DNA of 64,000 bases, from the NCBI RefSeq assembly GCF_018446385.1, contig NC_055987.1, forward strand, positions 8,083,705 through 8,147,704. Direction: 5' to 3'. Source of the DNA: Zingiber officinale (Eukaryota > Streptophyta > Magnoliopsida > Zingiberales > Zingiberaceae). The notes under the pieces are model-generated. The model did no database searches. It was not told where the DNA came from and saw only the letters and a list, made by a program, of their open reading frames with translations. The stretch's first letter is position 1; every line of letters starts with the position of its first letter. The position numbers were made by a program, and so were the translations under genes. Shown here piece by piece: positions 29,585-39,989 of the stretch.

Positions 29585-31603
29585 CTTAAAATCTAATTAA
29601 ACATTTCATGGTCATAATTAATAAGATTGTTGAGTCATTGAACTATCCTCAAACAGTTCATGGTCATAAAATTGTTTTTTTTAAAAGAAAAAGCATCTAA
29701 TTTACAATCTCTCCCATGATCAACTACTAATATCTATGCAGCAAGAAATTTGTCATCTTTAATTCACAATTAAACATATAAAGAACATCATGATCAATAG
29801 CTATGTGAAAAAAAGGAAGAGGAGTGAGATTGACATACTTGCAAATACAACAACACCTGAAAAATAATTAAAAGAAAGAAAGAATACTTGGGAAAAATTG
29901 TAAGGTCTTCCAAGTTTGATCGCCTCGAAGTATTTGTGTTTGATCACAGATCTCAAACCACAAGCAACGCCTTTGAGAGATGCTGGATTAGCAGGAACCC
30001 TAAAAGAGGGAAGAAAAGGCAGTCCATTTGCATACTTGTGGTGGATGTTTGTGCCTGTTCAAAGGGCAAGCAATCATAATATATCCCTCTCTACATGCTT
30101 TAATTGCTCATGAGGGTAGTTTGGTCTAGAAAAGTAGGCTAAATATCTATATGACACTATAAAGTTATGCGTATTAGTGTGCAAATTAAGCATTGAGATC
30201 TTATGATTAGAGGCATGGAGATATATATACTTGTACTGTTCAAGTAATATTAATCAAGAAAAAATATATATATGTCAACTATAGATGCATGCTTATTTTC
30301 AATGGTCAAAAGTGATTGAGCCATCCAAAATAAGGACTATATTATCAAAGACATATCATTCTTTTAAAAAAAATCTTTATAGCCAAGCATGCTCAATGGA
30401 GAGGCCCACAACTGAAAAGACTCTAAATTAATATATAAAACCCTTTGAAGCTAAATAAGTGGAAGGCCTTGTATATATACCTATAAGAACATTAAATTTA
30501 TTCAAGGTTAAACTAGAAAGAGTCATGTAATTAAGATGGCATTCAAATATCCAGATAATTAATCTTCAAATTAACATATAGTTATAAATATGATAATTAT
30601 AACTCAGTATATATTAAGCTGAAGCACATTTATGACACGACAGTAATTACTTACAGTTGAAACCCTAATTATGGAGGTAGTATAAATATATATATATAGG
30701 TAGGCCAGGGGACCATGTATGTAGTATATATGTAATATTTCTGAAGCTCTTTAAGGCATGCATCCACCAACACCAATGCCTGAATAGGACCACAAAAGCT
30801 TGCCAGCCTTCTTTTGCTGGACAACAGTTCTGTGTACAAAAGCAATTTATAGCTAGGGATGCAGTGCAGTGTGCAGCCAGTTAAGTCATGGAAGCTAAGG
30901 TTGCAAGCTTTCTATGCACTAATGCAGCAATGCCTCTTCTTCATTCTGAATATTGATAGAACAGGAAAATAGTTACAGAAATACTGAGACAATCCACTGT
31001 TTTTTTATTTTTCCTTATAAAGAAAGTAGCTAGGTTAATGGACTTAATTATGGATGAAGGACTCTGGTGATGGTCTGAAAAGACCTGAAAACCCTGAAAC
31101 TCCAGCTGTAGGGTTTCGTATGCATGTCATCTATTTAGTTTAGGGTTTAGTTGTTGCAGCCAGTAGTCACAGGTAGAGTACTGAGCAGGCCTCGAGTTTA
31201 AGGTGAGGAGTAAGGGGGCGTGGTCCTGAGAACAACAGTGCATAGGATTCATGTAAATTAATGGAGGATCATCAAACAGAGAGAAAAGAAAAGGAATAGT
31301 GCAATGAGCAGAGCATATGCACGCACTACTGTTTCCCTAAACAATGCCACAACAGTGAGTGAAGTCATATATATGCTCGTGAAAGTGCAAGCATATACGG
31401 TTTGTGTTTGCCTGCCGGTCCGGAAATATGTATGTGCAATTGATTTTCATTTCTTCAGGTGGTTTGTAATTAAATCTGACTACTAAATCCATTTATATGT
31501 CAGTTCTTTCAGTATAATTAACTAAATGATCTTAATCTGAAAGTTTTGGTTGGATCTCTGTTATTCCTCGTTCTCTTTTATCAGATTCACTCAATTTTCT
31601 CAC
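29585..31603 (-). promoter_or_regulatory. Upstream region of the TCP gene
   Basis: About 2 kb of AT-rich sequence contain ATAT-rich microsatellite patches (about 30683-30700), CTCT and purine tracts. A TATA-like TATAAATATATATATA lies near 30681 on the plus strand. A GC-richer patch at 29890-30080 may be 5' UTR of the TCP transcript. No other gene is supported; the short frames at 29888-30113 and 31304-31486 have no domain. Confidence 0.4.
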
Positions 31604-32600
31604 GCATTTAAAAATACAACATTTCCAAAATTATGGACACCTAACTTTTAGATTTTCTAAAGGACACGCTTGTTTCTCATTTTATCCCTCTCACCAACTA
31701 TTATGATGTTGGATTCAAAGAACAACACCGCACATTACCATTGTGAAATGATTTTAGAGTTTATGTAGAACTAATATGGTGTTGATTTTTAAAATACAAT
31801 ATAATATTATAGTAGTATTGTTATTCTTTGAATGTAATATCACAGTAGCCGGTGGGAGGAGTAAAATAAAAATAAATAAATGTGCTTTTTAGAAAATTCG
31901 AAAGTTAGATACACTTTTTAAGAATTTCACAATTTTAAAATTACGGAATTTCCAAATTAAAAGGCCCACTTAACTTTCATATTTTTCAAATGACATACTT
32001 GTTTCTCACTTTATCACTTCCATCAATCATTGGGATGTTAGATTTAACACTACCACTACGGTACTAAATTTTAAGGTTTATGTAAATTCAGCGTGGTGTT
32101 GATTTTTAAAATACAATACCATAATGATATGATTCTTAATTTGAATGTAATAATTATAGTCGAAGTTATGGTGTCACGGTAAGATATTCAGATACTCGTA
32201 GTTTGATCCTCAATTATTTTGTAGAAATTTTTTCTCTAAGTGGGATAAGCAACCAACGAATATTGGGTTTCTGTGTTACCCGTCGCGCGCACTTCTTGAT
32301 TTACCTTGATAACCGATAGAAAAATTTTATAGGCCAGTAAAGACGCTCAGTTATCTTCCAGATATCCATGATTCTATTCCATGCTACCCCCAATGGGACT
32401 TACAACTTAGGGATGCTAGGCTTTTGTGCCGCCGACCGTAAGTACTTCTCGATTTGTCTTGATAATCGGTGGAAAATTTTCATCGATCAGACCGATCACT
32501 CTAGACTTAACGTTATCCGATTTAATTAATTATTTTTTTAATTTGAATGAAATAATACATTATAATAATTAGCGGGAGAAGTAAAATATAAAAAAAATAC
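31604..32600. repeat. Tandem repeat of about 330 bp, interrupted by SINEs
   Basis: 31608-31926 and 31930-32154 share the order: AATTTCCAAATT-like start, then CTTGTTTCTCA(T/C)TTTATC, then GGTGTTGATTTTTAAAATAC. The second unit is split by SINEs at 32155-32539 and resumes at 32540-32610. A further piece (about 33481-33530) continues after the solo LTR. Confidence 0.7.
32155..32539 (+). mobile_element. SINE, tandem pair, with 17-bp target duplication
   Basis: AATTTGAATG(T/A)AATAAT is found at 32138-32154 and 32540-32556, with one mismatch. Between them are two degenerate head-to-tail copies of the element seen at 34286-34531. Shared features are GTTATGGTG near the start, TTTGTAGAAATTTTT, GATTTACCTTGATAACCG, then GATTAATCATTTTTT-like ends. 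The T-rich 3' end, long target duplication and tRNA-like B box in the better copies indicate a tRNA-derived SINE. Confidence 0.75.
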
Positions 32601-32615
32601 ACATTTTTAAAAGTT

Positions 32616-33480
32616 TGATGCTGATCTGGGCAGTAAAGGCGAAGCTTGGTCAGCAGAGAAGTCAACGACAAATGGAGAGTCAAAGTCAAGTAGAGTCAAG
32701 GCGGTCAACAACCAGGATTGGTCGATCGGCTGACCCATCTTCCCGAGCGGCGCAACAGTCACCCAAGACGGTATTACGACAGCTCGGCGTGACATCGAGC
32801 TTTCGACGCTCAATCAGGGATATGGGTGAGGCAGTCTCCCCGCTCGGGGGTACTGCAAATGACCACCTCAAAAAGGGAACACACTCGGCGTGGTATAGAC
32901 GGAGCAACCGACCAGGGACAAAGTGGATATCTTGCTCGGCCCGATCACCCCTTCACTCGAGTGGTCCTCCCGCTCGGCATAGTAGCCGACAAGAGGAGTA
33001 GCTGGGAATATCTTCCTAGAGACCGGTGCCACCGACAGGCGGCATGACTGGCAGCCGGATCAGACAGTAAATCGTACGGAGAAAGCTTTCATTATCACGT
33101 CAGAGATATGCTTAGGTTATCAAGGTATGACGTCAGACATACTTTTCTGACACGACTACTACGGGTATACTTTGAGAAGTGTGCATGCCTCGATAGGCGT
33201 GCACGCGCCCTTCAGGGATCCTAAAAGGACCCTCAGAGTTCGACGAAGGTATGCGCTATTATTCACTGTAGCTATAGTTCTCATTTCTTCTTCGTTCTAC
33301 TTCTTTCTGTCGGAGATTTGACTTGAGCATCGGAGGGTCATCGTCGGAGAACCCCTTCCCGGCTCGGCACTGTGTTTGCAGGTTCACGGCGGCAAGGAAT
33401 CTACATCTTTGGAGTTTTCGACCAATCAACAAGAGCACCATATCCTCAGCGTCCATCGACTCAATGTTCGGACAGGGTCA
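32616..33480 (+). mobile_element. Ty3/gypsy-like solo LTR (family E), second copy
   Basis: It starts TGATGCTGATC and ends near CGGACAGGGTCA, like the LTR at 27807-28643. It also has GATTTGACTTGAGCATCGGA and CCCCTTCCCGGCTCGGCAC. It is about 865 bp. No matching 5-bp flanks are visible, so one flank may be altered. It is a fossil. ORFs at 32615-33047 and 33259-33456 are not genes. Confidence 0.75.
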
Positions 33481-33530
33481 AATGCACTTTTGAATTTCAT
33501 AATTTTGAATGTGTTCTTAGGTCATCTCGG

Positions 33531-34285
33531 ACTTCTCCTAAAAAAAAAATAATTACTTTCTATAATTTGGATATTCAAATTTCGCCCGGCTAAGTTTCAC
33601 TTGCCCAATAAAGAAGGAGCACACCTGTATGATTTTATAATGGGCTTCAAGCCAGAACAAAGAACGTTGGCGGCCCATTTCTTAACAATGTTTCCTGAGC
33701 TTCAATGAAATTTTACTCTTATAATTAAAGTATTCTCAACATTTGTATTCTTCGGATGAAGATGAATTTCAAACTCACATATACTCCGCAACAACTATCA
33801 AAGTTCTTAATCAGCATCTGAGCTAGTTGGCATTAATTCTCTACTCGTATTTTATAAACAGTTGGTTTTTATTGATTCAGACTGTGACCGGCAGGATCGA
33901 CTAGGGCTATTTGTATATTGTTATGTTTGGAAAATATATTGGTCCGATTGGATTGAAGATGCTTTGTAATATGCTGCCACATTAAATTTAAAGTTTCTTG
34001 CAAGTTGTAGTAATTTTATGACAACTTTCACAATCGCACTCACAATTTTCATTATTTTGATGCTATAATTAGAAGATGTTTTACCAATTATGTTAAGTCA
34101 ATTAGGGGCACAAAATTATTCCAAGGGCAGTGGTTCTTTCACAGGCCATGTCGCATTAAACAGTTGATTTAATTATTGAGGCATCCAGCGTTTGGTCTTC
34201 GTCGACTTTGATCTGTCGACCTTGATCTATCAAATTAAGTGTCCTGGGGCCCATCCATCAACAGGAGCATAGAATACATACTAGT
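33531..34285. other. Spacer, no gene seen
   Basis: About 750 bp of mostly single-copy-looking, AT-rich sequence. The last 60 bp (about 34217-34282, CTTGATCTATCAAATTAAGT onward) recur at 50529-50590, where they lead directly into the duplicated segment. Confidence 0.55.
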
Positions 34286-34531
34286 GCCCCGGGTTATGGT
34301 GCAATAATAAAATATCCAAATTATCACCCAGATATTCATAGTTCGAAACTCAGTTATGATGAATTTGTAGAAATTTTTCCTCCAAATAGGACACACAACT
34401 AAAGGAAACTGAGCTTCTGGGTTATTCGTTGCGAGCGCTTCCCGATTTATCCTGGTGGCCGGTGGAAAACTTCCATGGAACTAGGTCGGTCACCCCAGGC
34501 TCGACGTTACCCAACCTGGTTAATCATTTTT
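34286..34531 (+). mobile_element. tRNA-derived SINE, copy 1 of a tandem pair
   Basis: About 246 bp run from GCCCCGGGTTATGGTGC to TTAATCATTTTT. A degenerate box B (AGTTCGAAACTC near 34342) is present. It ends in T's. The host word ATAGAATAC stands before it (34269-34277) and again after the second copy (39116-39124), marking the target duplication. Confidence 0.8.
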
Positions 34532-34657
34532 GCCCCCGGGGCTATGGTGCAGCGACAGGACATCCAAGTTGTCACCCAAGCACCCGTGGTTCGAGCCCCA
34601 GCTATGACGAATTTGTAGAAATTTTTACTCCAAATGGGACACGTAACTTAAAGGATG

Positions 34658-35697
34658 TGTTGGAACCCCCAAGGTTGTTTTGGTGTGATCAACAAGTTAA
34701 ATTTGATCATGTGTGTTTTTAACCTTGTATCTAAGTGTGCAAGAGCTTGGAAGCACAAGTAATCGAGTGGAAAACGCAGCTAGTGAGAAGGACGGCACGC
34801 GGTGCGTTCAAGGGATGAGGTGCTGCGGAAGAGTATACCGGTGGACGAAAAGGAAGCGTGCGGTGGTTCCGAGAGACGAGAAGCCGGAGCGGAAGACTGC
34901 TCGAGGAGCAAGAGACGCAGCTAGTGAGAAGGTCGGCATGGGATGCGGCCGAGGGACGAAGACTGTGGATGAGTACGCTGGCGGATGAGAAGGAAGCACG
35001 CGGCGATTCTGAGGGGCAAGAAGCCGGAGCGGAAGCCTACTCGAGAAGACCGGAAGTTGGGTTCGAGTGAGCCCTATTCCGGATAGCAGAGATCACTCAA
35101 GCAAGCAGAAAAATCAATCTGAGGCGAACAGAGCCGAAGCAAAAGACCAGGCTGAAAAAAGTCAACGGGTTGACTTTCCCAACCGAGGTGCTCGGAACTG
35201 TCCGGGGCGCACGGACCCCTCCGGGGCGCCCGGAACCCTTCCGAGTGCCCGAAGTTGACTTTTTGACCAGAACGCGTCAATCGCGATCTGAATGGTGGGG
35301 GATAAAGTTTTATCCCCTCAGGGTGTTCGAAACCCCTTCAGAGCGCCCCAACCAAGGCTATAAATACAGCCTTGGTCTAGAAGCTTTTCATCAACTCAGA
35401 AATTGTAATTCCAACACTTGTGCGCTTCCCGTTGTAGTTTAGCTTCTTTCTTTTTGCGCTGTCATTGCTGTAAGAGGTTTCTCCATCTGAAGGAGATATT
35501 CTAGTGTAGCATTTTCCTTGGATTAACAACCTCCCCGGTTGTAACAAAGTAAATCTTTGTGTGCCTCGTCTTTTCAGTTTTTAATTTATTGTTTTCTTAA
35601 TTTATGTAAGTGTTAGTTTAAGAAAGTTCGAAAAAAGTTGTGTTTTTTATTTTCAGGCTATTCAACCCCCCTTCTAGTTGGCCGCCGCGATCCAACA
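34658..35697 (+). repeat. 5' LTR of Copia element C
   Basis: 1040 bp with ends TGTTGGAACCCC and GCGATCCAACA. Near the middle are several GGGGCGC(A/C)CGGA / TCCGGGGCGCCC-like words that can pair. A TATA-like CTATAAATACAGCC is at about 35359. Confidence 0.9.
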
Positions 35698-35699
35698 AG

Positions 35700-35711
35700 T
35701 GGTATCAGAGC
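35700..35711 (+). other. Primer-binding site of Copia element C
   Basis: TGGTATCAGAGC stands two bases after the LTR end, complementary to initiator methionine tRNA. Confidence 0.92.
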
Positions 35712-35816
35712 TAAGGCACTTCAGGAGGACTAACTGCCGACTGAAGTAACGAGATGGTCAGAGCTAATATCTATCCACCAACATTCGAGGGGGAGTTCGC
35801 GTTTTGGAAATGACGA

Positions 35817-36134
35817 ATGGAGGTATTTATTAAAACATATTTTAGTATCTTATTAATTATGAAATATGGTTATGAAGCACCGAAGAATGCGAACGGAGAA
35901 GAAATCAAAAAACGCCTCTGGACCAAAAAGCAACGTGATGATTTTACATCAAATGGTAAGGTTGAATTTCACCTTTTAAGCGTACTACCGGTTGAAGATC
36001 TCGACAAAATCGGCGACTATCAGAGTGCAAAAGAAATTTGGGAAAAGTTCTTAAAGCTCCATGAAGAACCAAAAGAAGCTGCATCCAACTCCTCAATAGA
36101 CACCCAGTCATCATCGAAAGAATCTGAAACCTAG
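35817..36134 (+). CDS. Copia Gag fragment (UBN2-like), element C
   Basis: The 105-residue frame includes RLWTKKQRDDFTSNGKVEFH, then LLSVLPVEDLDKIGDYQSAK and EIWEKFLKLHEEP. This is the conserved block of DUF4219/UBN2 Gag proteins of plant Copia elements. It is part of a broken fossil, and no zinc knuckle was found in this element. Confidence 0.7.
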   Translation: MEVFIKTYFSILLIMKYGYEAPKNANGEEIKKRLWTKKQRDDFTSNGKVEFHLLSVLPVEDLDKIGDYQSAKEIWEKFLKLHEEPKEAASNSSIDTQSSSKESET

Positions 36135-36355
36135 AAAATCGTCGGAGCAGCCTTAATAGCTGAGTATCTACCAGAAGACGAAGCAAGCTCAACCTCAATG
36201 AACATCGAGAGCATCGATGAAGGGGAAGAGTCTTCGGAAGAAAGCAGCTCAACAGGGGGAGCATCAGCAGGAGACAAGGTAAGTTAGGTACGCTCCTTAC
36301 TACCTGACCAAATGTTCAAATTTGTAAAGTTATTAAATAAAGACTGTTACATGCT

Positions 36356-36946
36356 TAGGGATGTAAACGAGCCGAACCGAGCCGAACAGTATCAGGCTCG
36401 AGCTCGGCTCGTTTAAGTTATATTCACGCTCGAGCTCGGCTCGAGCTCGAATCAAGCTTTTATCACAAGGCTCGAGCTCGGCTCGTTTTAGAATTATCAG
36501 GCTCACGAACAGTTCGAGCTCGGTTCGTTATTAGCTCGATTATCAAAGTTAACAAGCCTAACTCGTTAAGTGAGCTCGGACTCGTTTTCGGGCTTGTTTA
36601 GAGCTCGTTTTTGGCTCATTTTTTGCTCGTTTTAGAGCTCGTTTTTTGGCTCATTTTAAGGCTCGTTTTAGAGCTCATTTTTTTGGCTCGTTTTAGAGCT
36701 CGTTTTTTTGGCTCGTTTAAGGTTCGATTTAAGGCTCGTTTTTTTTGGCTCGCGAGCCTATAAACGAACATGTTCGCGAGCTCACGAGCCGAATATCCTT
36801 AAGCTCGAGCTCGGCTCGATAAAACTGTCGAACTCGAAATCGAGCTCGAGCTCGGCTCGATAAGATAAACGAACGAACTCGAACGAGCTTTTTACCGAAT
36901 CGAGCTCCAAATAGCTCGCGAACCGTTTGGTTCATTTACATCCCTA
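36356..36946. mobile_element. hAT MITE rich in GAGCTCG, with 8-bp target duplication
   Basis: The ends are TAGGGATGTAAACGAG and TTCATTTACATCCCTA, an inverted repeat of about 12 exact bases. TACATGCT is duplicated at 36348-36355 and 36947-36954. The 591-bp body consists of many CTCG, GAGCTCG and GGCTCGTTTT words and is strongly self-complementary. It is inserted inside the Copia element C and has no coding capacity; the minus-strand frame at 36729-36935 is an artefact. Confidence 0.92.
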
Positions 36947-36971
36947 TACATGCTAGAAAAAAAATAAAAAA

Positions 36972-37262
36972 TTGAAATTAATTCTAGATAAATCTTGTCT
37001 GGTAGAAGATTTTAAAAAATTAGAATTAGAAATCGAGAAATTGAAATTAGAAAATAATAATTTGAAAATGAAAATAGATAGTCTAAAAAATCATACATGT
37101 TCAAATAAAACATATTTTAGAAAATACAACAATTTAAATTGGTATTTTCGATATCATAAGGGACAGATTAGAGATATTTCAAAGAAAAATGTCCCTAAGA
37201 AATTCCTAGTCAATCCAGTAGGCTGGAACCTATATTGGGTTCCAAAGTCCTGTCTGACTTGA
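36972..37262 (+). CDS. Copia Gag C-terminal-like frame, element C
   Basis: The 96-residue frame has a Lys/Glu/Leu coiled coil (EKLKLENNNLKMKIDSLKN), then FRKYNNLNWYFRYHKGQI and PVGWNLYWVPKSCL. The YWVPKS ending is typical of the Gag-Pol linker in plant Copia elements. No protease or later domain follows. It is a fossil part. Confidence 0.65.
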   Translation: MKLILDKSCLVEDFKKLELEIEKLKLENNNLKMKIDSLKNHTCSNKTYFRKYNNLNWYFRYHKGQIRDISKKNVPKKFLVNPVGWNLYWVPKSCLT

Positions 37263-37940
37263 ACTTGAACTAATTAGATTTAGAGCTTTCAGCGAGAAAA
37301 TTAGACATTAAAATTTCTTTATGAGGCTTTGTCTAAGGAAGTGGTTGTTGCTCCAATAACCAAGAAGGCCTAGTGTCTCACCACGACTTGGAAGCCAAAA
37401 TATTGAAATAAAAATGTTTAATTAACTTTCTGATAAAAACATTAAGGTGGAAATTTAATAATACTTTAAAAAGTTGTTAAACATTTTTTTCAAATTTTTT
37501 TCTTAGAAATTTTCTTTGTGCATAAAATTTTTACTTAAAAGTTAAAAGTCTTTCTGAAATTAAAAATTTATACTTAAATATTTACTTAGAAATATTTTCA
37601 AAAATAGTTTTTTTTACAAAATTTCTTAAGTCAGAATTTTTTTCTCTTACTTAAAGTTTTTTTTTAACTTAAAACATTTTTGTTAAAAATTATTGTAAAT
37701 TCTCTAACTTAAAATTTATTTAACTTAGAATCTTTGTTAGGAAAGTTAGAAATTTTTTAACCCTTAGATTTTTTCGGAACCCCATTTTTTATGTGATCAA
37801 AGGGGGAGAAGGAAAAGTATAAGTCTAGGGGGAGGTAGACCAAAATTTAAAATTTTCTATCTTTTTGCACTTTTTTGCAAAAATTAGTTAGTTTATTTTC
37901 ATGTCTATTTTTATCCTAGCTTAATTTGGGTTGCTCACAT
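37263..37940 (+). other. Non-coding 3' internal region of Copia element C
   Basis: About 680 bp, dominated by AAAATTTTT and TTACTTAAA words, lead to the polypurine tract. No domain of pol is present on either strand. Confidence 0.7.
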
Positions 37941-37955
37941 CAAAAAGGGGGAGAT

Positions 37956-38987
37956 TGTTGGAACCCCAAGGTTGTTTTGGTGTGATCAACAAGTTAAGTT
38001 AGGTCCTGTATGTTTTTAGTCTCGTGTCTAAGTGTGCATAAGCTTAGGAGCACAGGTAGTCGAGTGGAAGACGCAGCTAGCAAGAAGGACGGCACGCGGT
38101 GCATCCGAGGGACGAGGCACTGTGGGAAGAGTACACCAGCGGACGAGAAGGAAGCGTGCGGTGGTTCCGAGGGACGAGAAGCCGGAGCGGAAGACTGCTC
38201 GAGGAGCAAGAGATGCAGCTAGCGAAAAGGTCGGCAGGGGTGCGATCGAGGGACAAAGACTGCGAATGAGTACGCTGGCGGATGAGAAGGAAGCACACGG
38301 CGATTCCGAGGGACGAGAAGTCGGAGCGGAAGCCTTCTCAAGAAGACCGGAAGTTGGGTTCGAATGAGCCCTATTCCGGATGATAGAGATCACTCAAGTA
38401 AGCGGAAAACTCGGTCTGAGACGAACGAAGCCGGAGCAAAGGACCCCGACTGAAAAAAAGTCAACGGGGTTGACTTTCCCAGCCAGGGCGGCCGGAACTG
38501 TCTAGGGCACCCAGACCCCTCCGAGGCGCCCGGAACCCTTCCGGACTTCCGAAGTTGACTTTTTGACCAGAACGCGTCAATCGTGATCTGAACGTTGGGG
38601 GATAAAGTTTTATCCCTCTCAGGGTGCCCCGACCAAGGCTATAAATATAGCCTTGGTCCAGAAGCTTTTCATCAATTAAGAAATTGTAATTCCAACACTT
38701 GTGTGCTTCCAGTTGTAGTTTAGCTTCTTTCATTTCGCGTTGTTATTGCTATAAGAGGCTTCTCCCGTTCTCCGCCTGAAGGAGATATTCTAGTGCAACA
38801 TCTTCCTTGGATTAACAACCTCCCCGGTTGTAACCAAGTAAATCTTTGTGTGCCTCGTCTTTTCAGTTTTTAATTTATTGCTTTCTTAATTTATTCAAGT
38901 GTTAGTTTAAGAAAGTTCGAGAAAGGTTGCGCTTTTTTATTTTCAGGCTATTCAACCCCCCTTCTAGCCGGCCACCGCGATCCAACA
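37956..38987 (+). repeat. 3' LTR of Copia element C
   Basis: 1032 bp, matching 34658-35697 over its length. Its last 620 bp also match 49885-50504 almost perfectly. ORFs such as 38028-38393 (both strands) lie within the LTR and are not genes. Confidence 0.9.
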
Positions 38988-39359
38988 GGATGTTGGGCTC
39001 CTGGGCTGCCTGTTTCGAGCGTTTCTCGATTTACCTTGGTGGCCGGTGGAAAATTTCCATGGGACCGGACCGATCACCCCAAGCTTGACGTTACCCAGCC
39101 TGATTAATCATTTTTATAGAATACGTAGTAAAATGTCCCTAGGCAAATAAGTAGGTTTGAATTCCAACTATAACATATTAGGACGTTCTCTAATAGGATG
39201 ATAGGATGATAAATCTAAGGACTGACCACTCTACATGGATGATTATGAGTATTTCTTAATTTACTTCAAGGGTAAACTATAGAATCAAACCGTCTCCGTC
39301 AAAATTAATCAGATTGAAAATTTTCGATATATATATAAATAAGATATTATTTCAATCTT

Positions 39360-39960
39360 CGATATATATATAAATAAGATATTTTCTCTCTAAGTGGAAA
39401 ACAAGAGTCAAGTCAAAAATAGATTGGCCAGGGGCGTAACCAAGATTAAAATTACCTTGGTTGATCGTCGACGTTGGTGTTCCGACGATGATGATTCTGG
39501 CCGAGTCGTGATGACAAGGTGGAGTCAACGTCGCTTGTGTCAGGGAGAACAATGACGACAAAACTATCAACGAGGATAGCAATGAATGTGATGTCGTGGT
39601 GGTCAGGGAGGAAGATAGCGATGGCAAGGTCGTGGCTGTGGCTATGGCAATGCCCCACAGATATAGCACGCTAATAAGGAGAAAGTTTGTCGTGGTTATG
39701 CTAGTCAAGTCGCAGCTAGATGCATGCGAGGAGACACAAGGAAGGCGACGACACCAGCAACTCGTGCGACAGATAGAACGGTACACGTAAGGAGGTGAAG
39801 CAGCAAATAAGGAAAAATTTAGGTTTAATTAAAATTTTTGACAATTCAATAGAGAGAAATAAGGACTGAAATGAAATTACTATAGACAATATGGGCTAAA
39901 ATAAAATGAGGATGAGGTTGAAATAAAATTTTACTTGTATGTTTTTTAAAATGGGTGGAG
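39360..39960. other. Duplicated non-coding stretch with antisense frames (copy A)
   Basis: A frame on the minus strand (39352-39786, 144 residues) and shorter overlapping ones occur at matching places in both copies. They are Ser/Thr/Leu-rich with no domain and are conserved only because the copies are recent. The end near 39950-39990 (GGTGGAGCTGGAGCCCACCC) is typical transposon-edge text. Confidence 0.4.
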
Positions 39961-39989
39961 CTGGAGCCCACCCTAACCGAAGGGTGGCT

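Larger units (their letters stand above)
34658..38987 (+). mobile_element. Gag-only Copia retrotransposon (TR-GAG type), family C, both ends present
   Basis: The 5' LTR is 34658-35697 (1040 bp) and the 3' LTR 37956-38987 (1032 bp), both TGTTGGAAC...GATCCAACA. Target duplication GGATG is at 34653-34657 and 38988-38992. The primer-binding site TGGTATCAGAGC is at 35700-35711 and the purine tract CAAAAAGGGGGAGAT at 37941-37955. The internal region is only 2.26 kb, including a 591-bp hAT MITE. It holds Gag-like frames and no pol domain. By eye the LTRs differ at roughly one base in eight to ten, which suggests an insertion some millions of years old (not measured). The Gag region is broken. A fossil. 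Confidence 0.9.
34532..39115 (+). mobile_element. tRNA-derived SINE, copy 2, split by a Copia element
   Basis: The two halves are 34532-34657 and 38988-39115. Box B is intact (GGTTCGAGCCC, 34588-34598), about 35 bases after an A-box-like TATGGTGCAGCGACAGG. The Copia element at 34658-38987 entered this SINE and duplicated GGATG. The 3' end is GATTAATCATTTTT. Confidence 0.8.

Noticed and set aside
29888-30113. Two short overlapping frames upstream of the TCP gene
   Set aside because: No domain; more likely 5' leader or promoter sequence.
34588-34598. Possible tRNA gene suggested by GGTTCGAGCCC
   Set aside because: There is a B box but no cloverleaf; it lies in a SINE with a T-rich tail and target duplications.
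35067-35442. Proline/arginine-rich frames in LTR C
   Set aside because: They lie fully inside the LTR and are matched in the other LTR with different breaks; not a gene.
39352-39786. Ser/Thr-rich 144-residue frame on the minus strand, repeated at 50771-51238
   Set aside because: Conserved only because the whole segment is duplicated; no domain, and one end is TA microsatellite in copy B.
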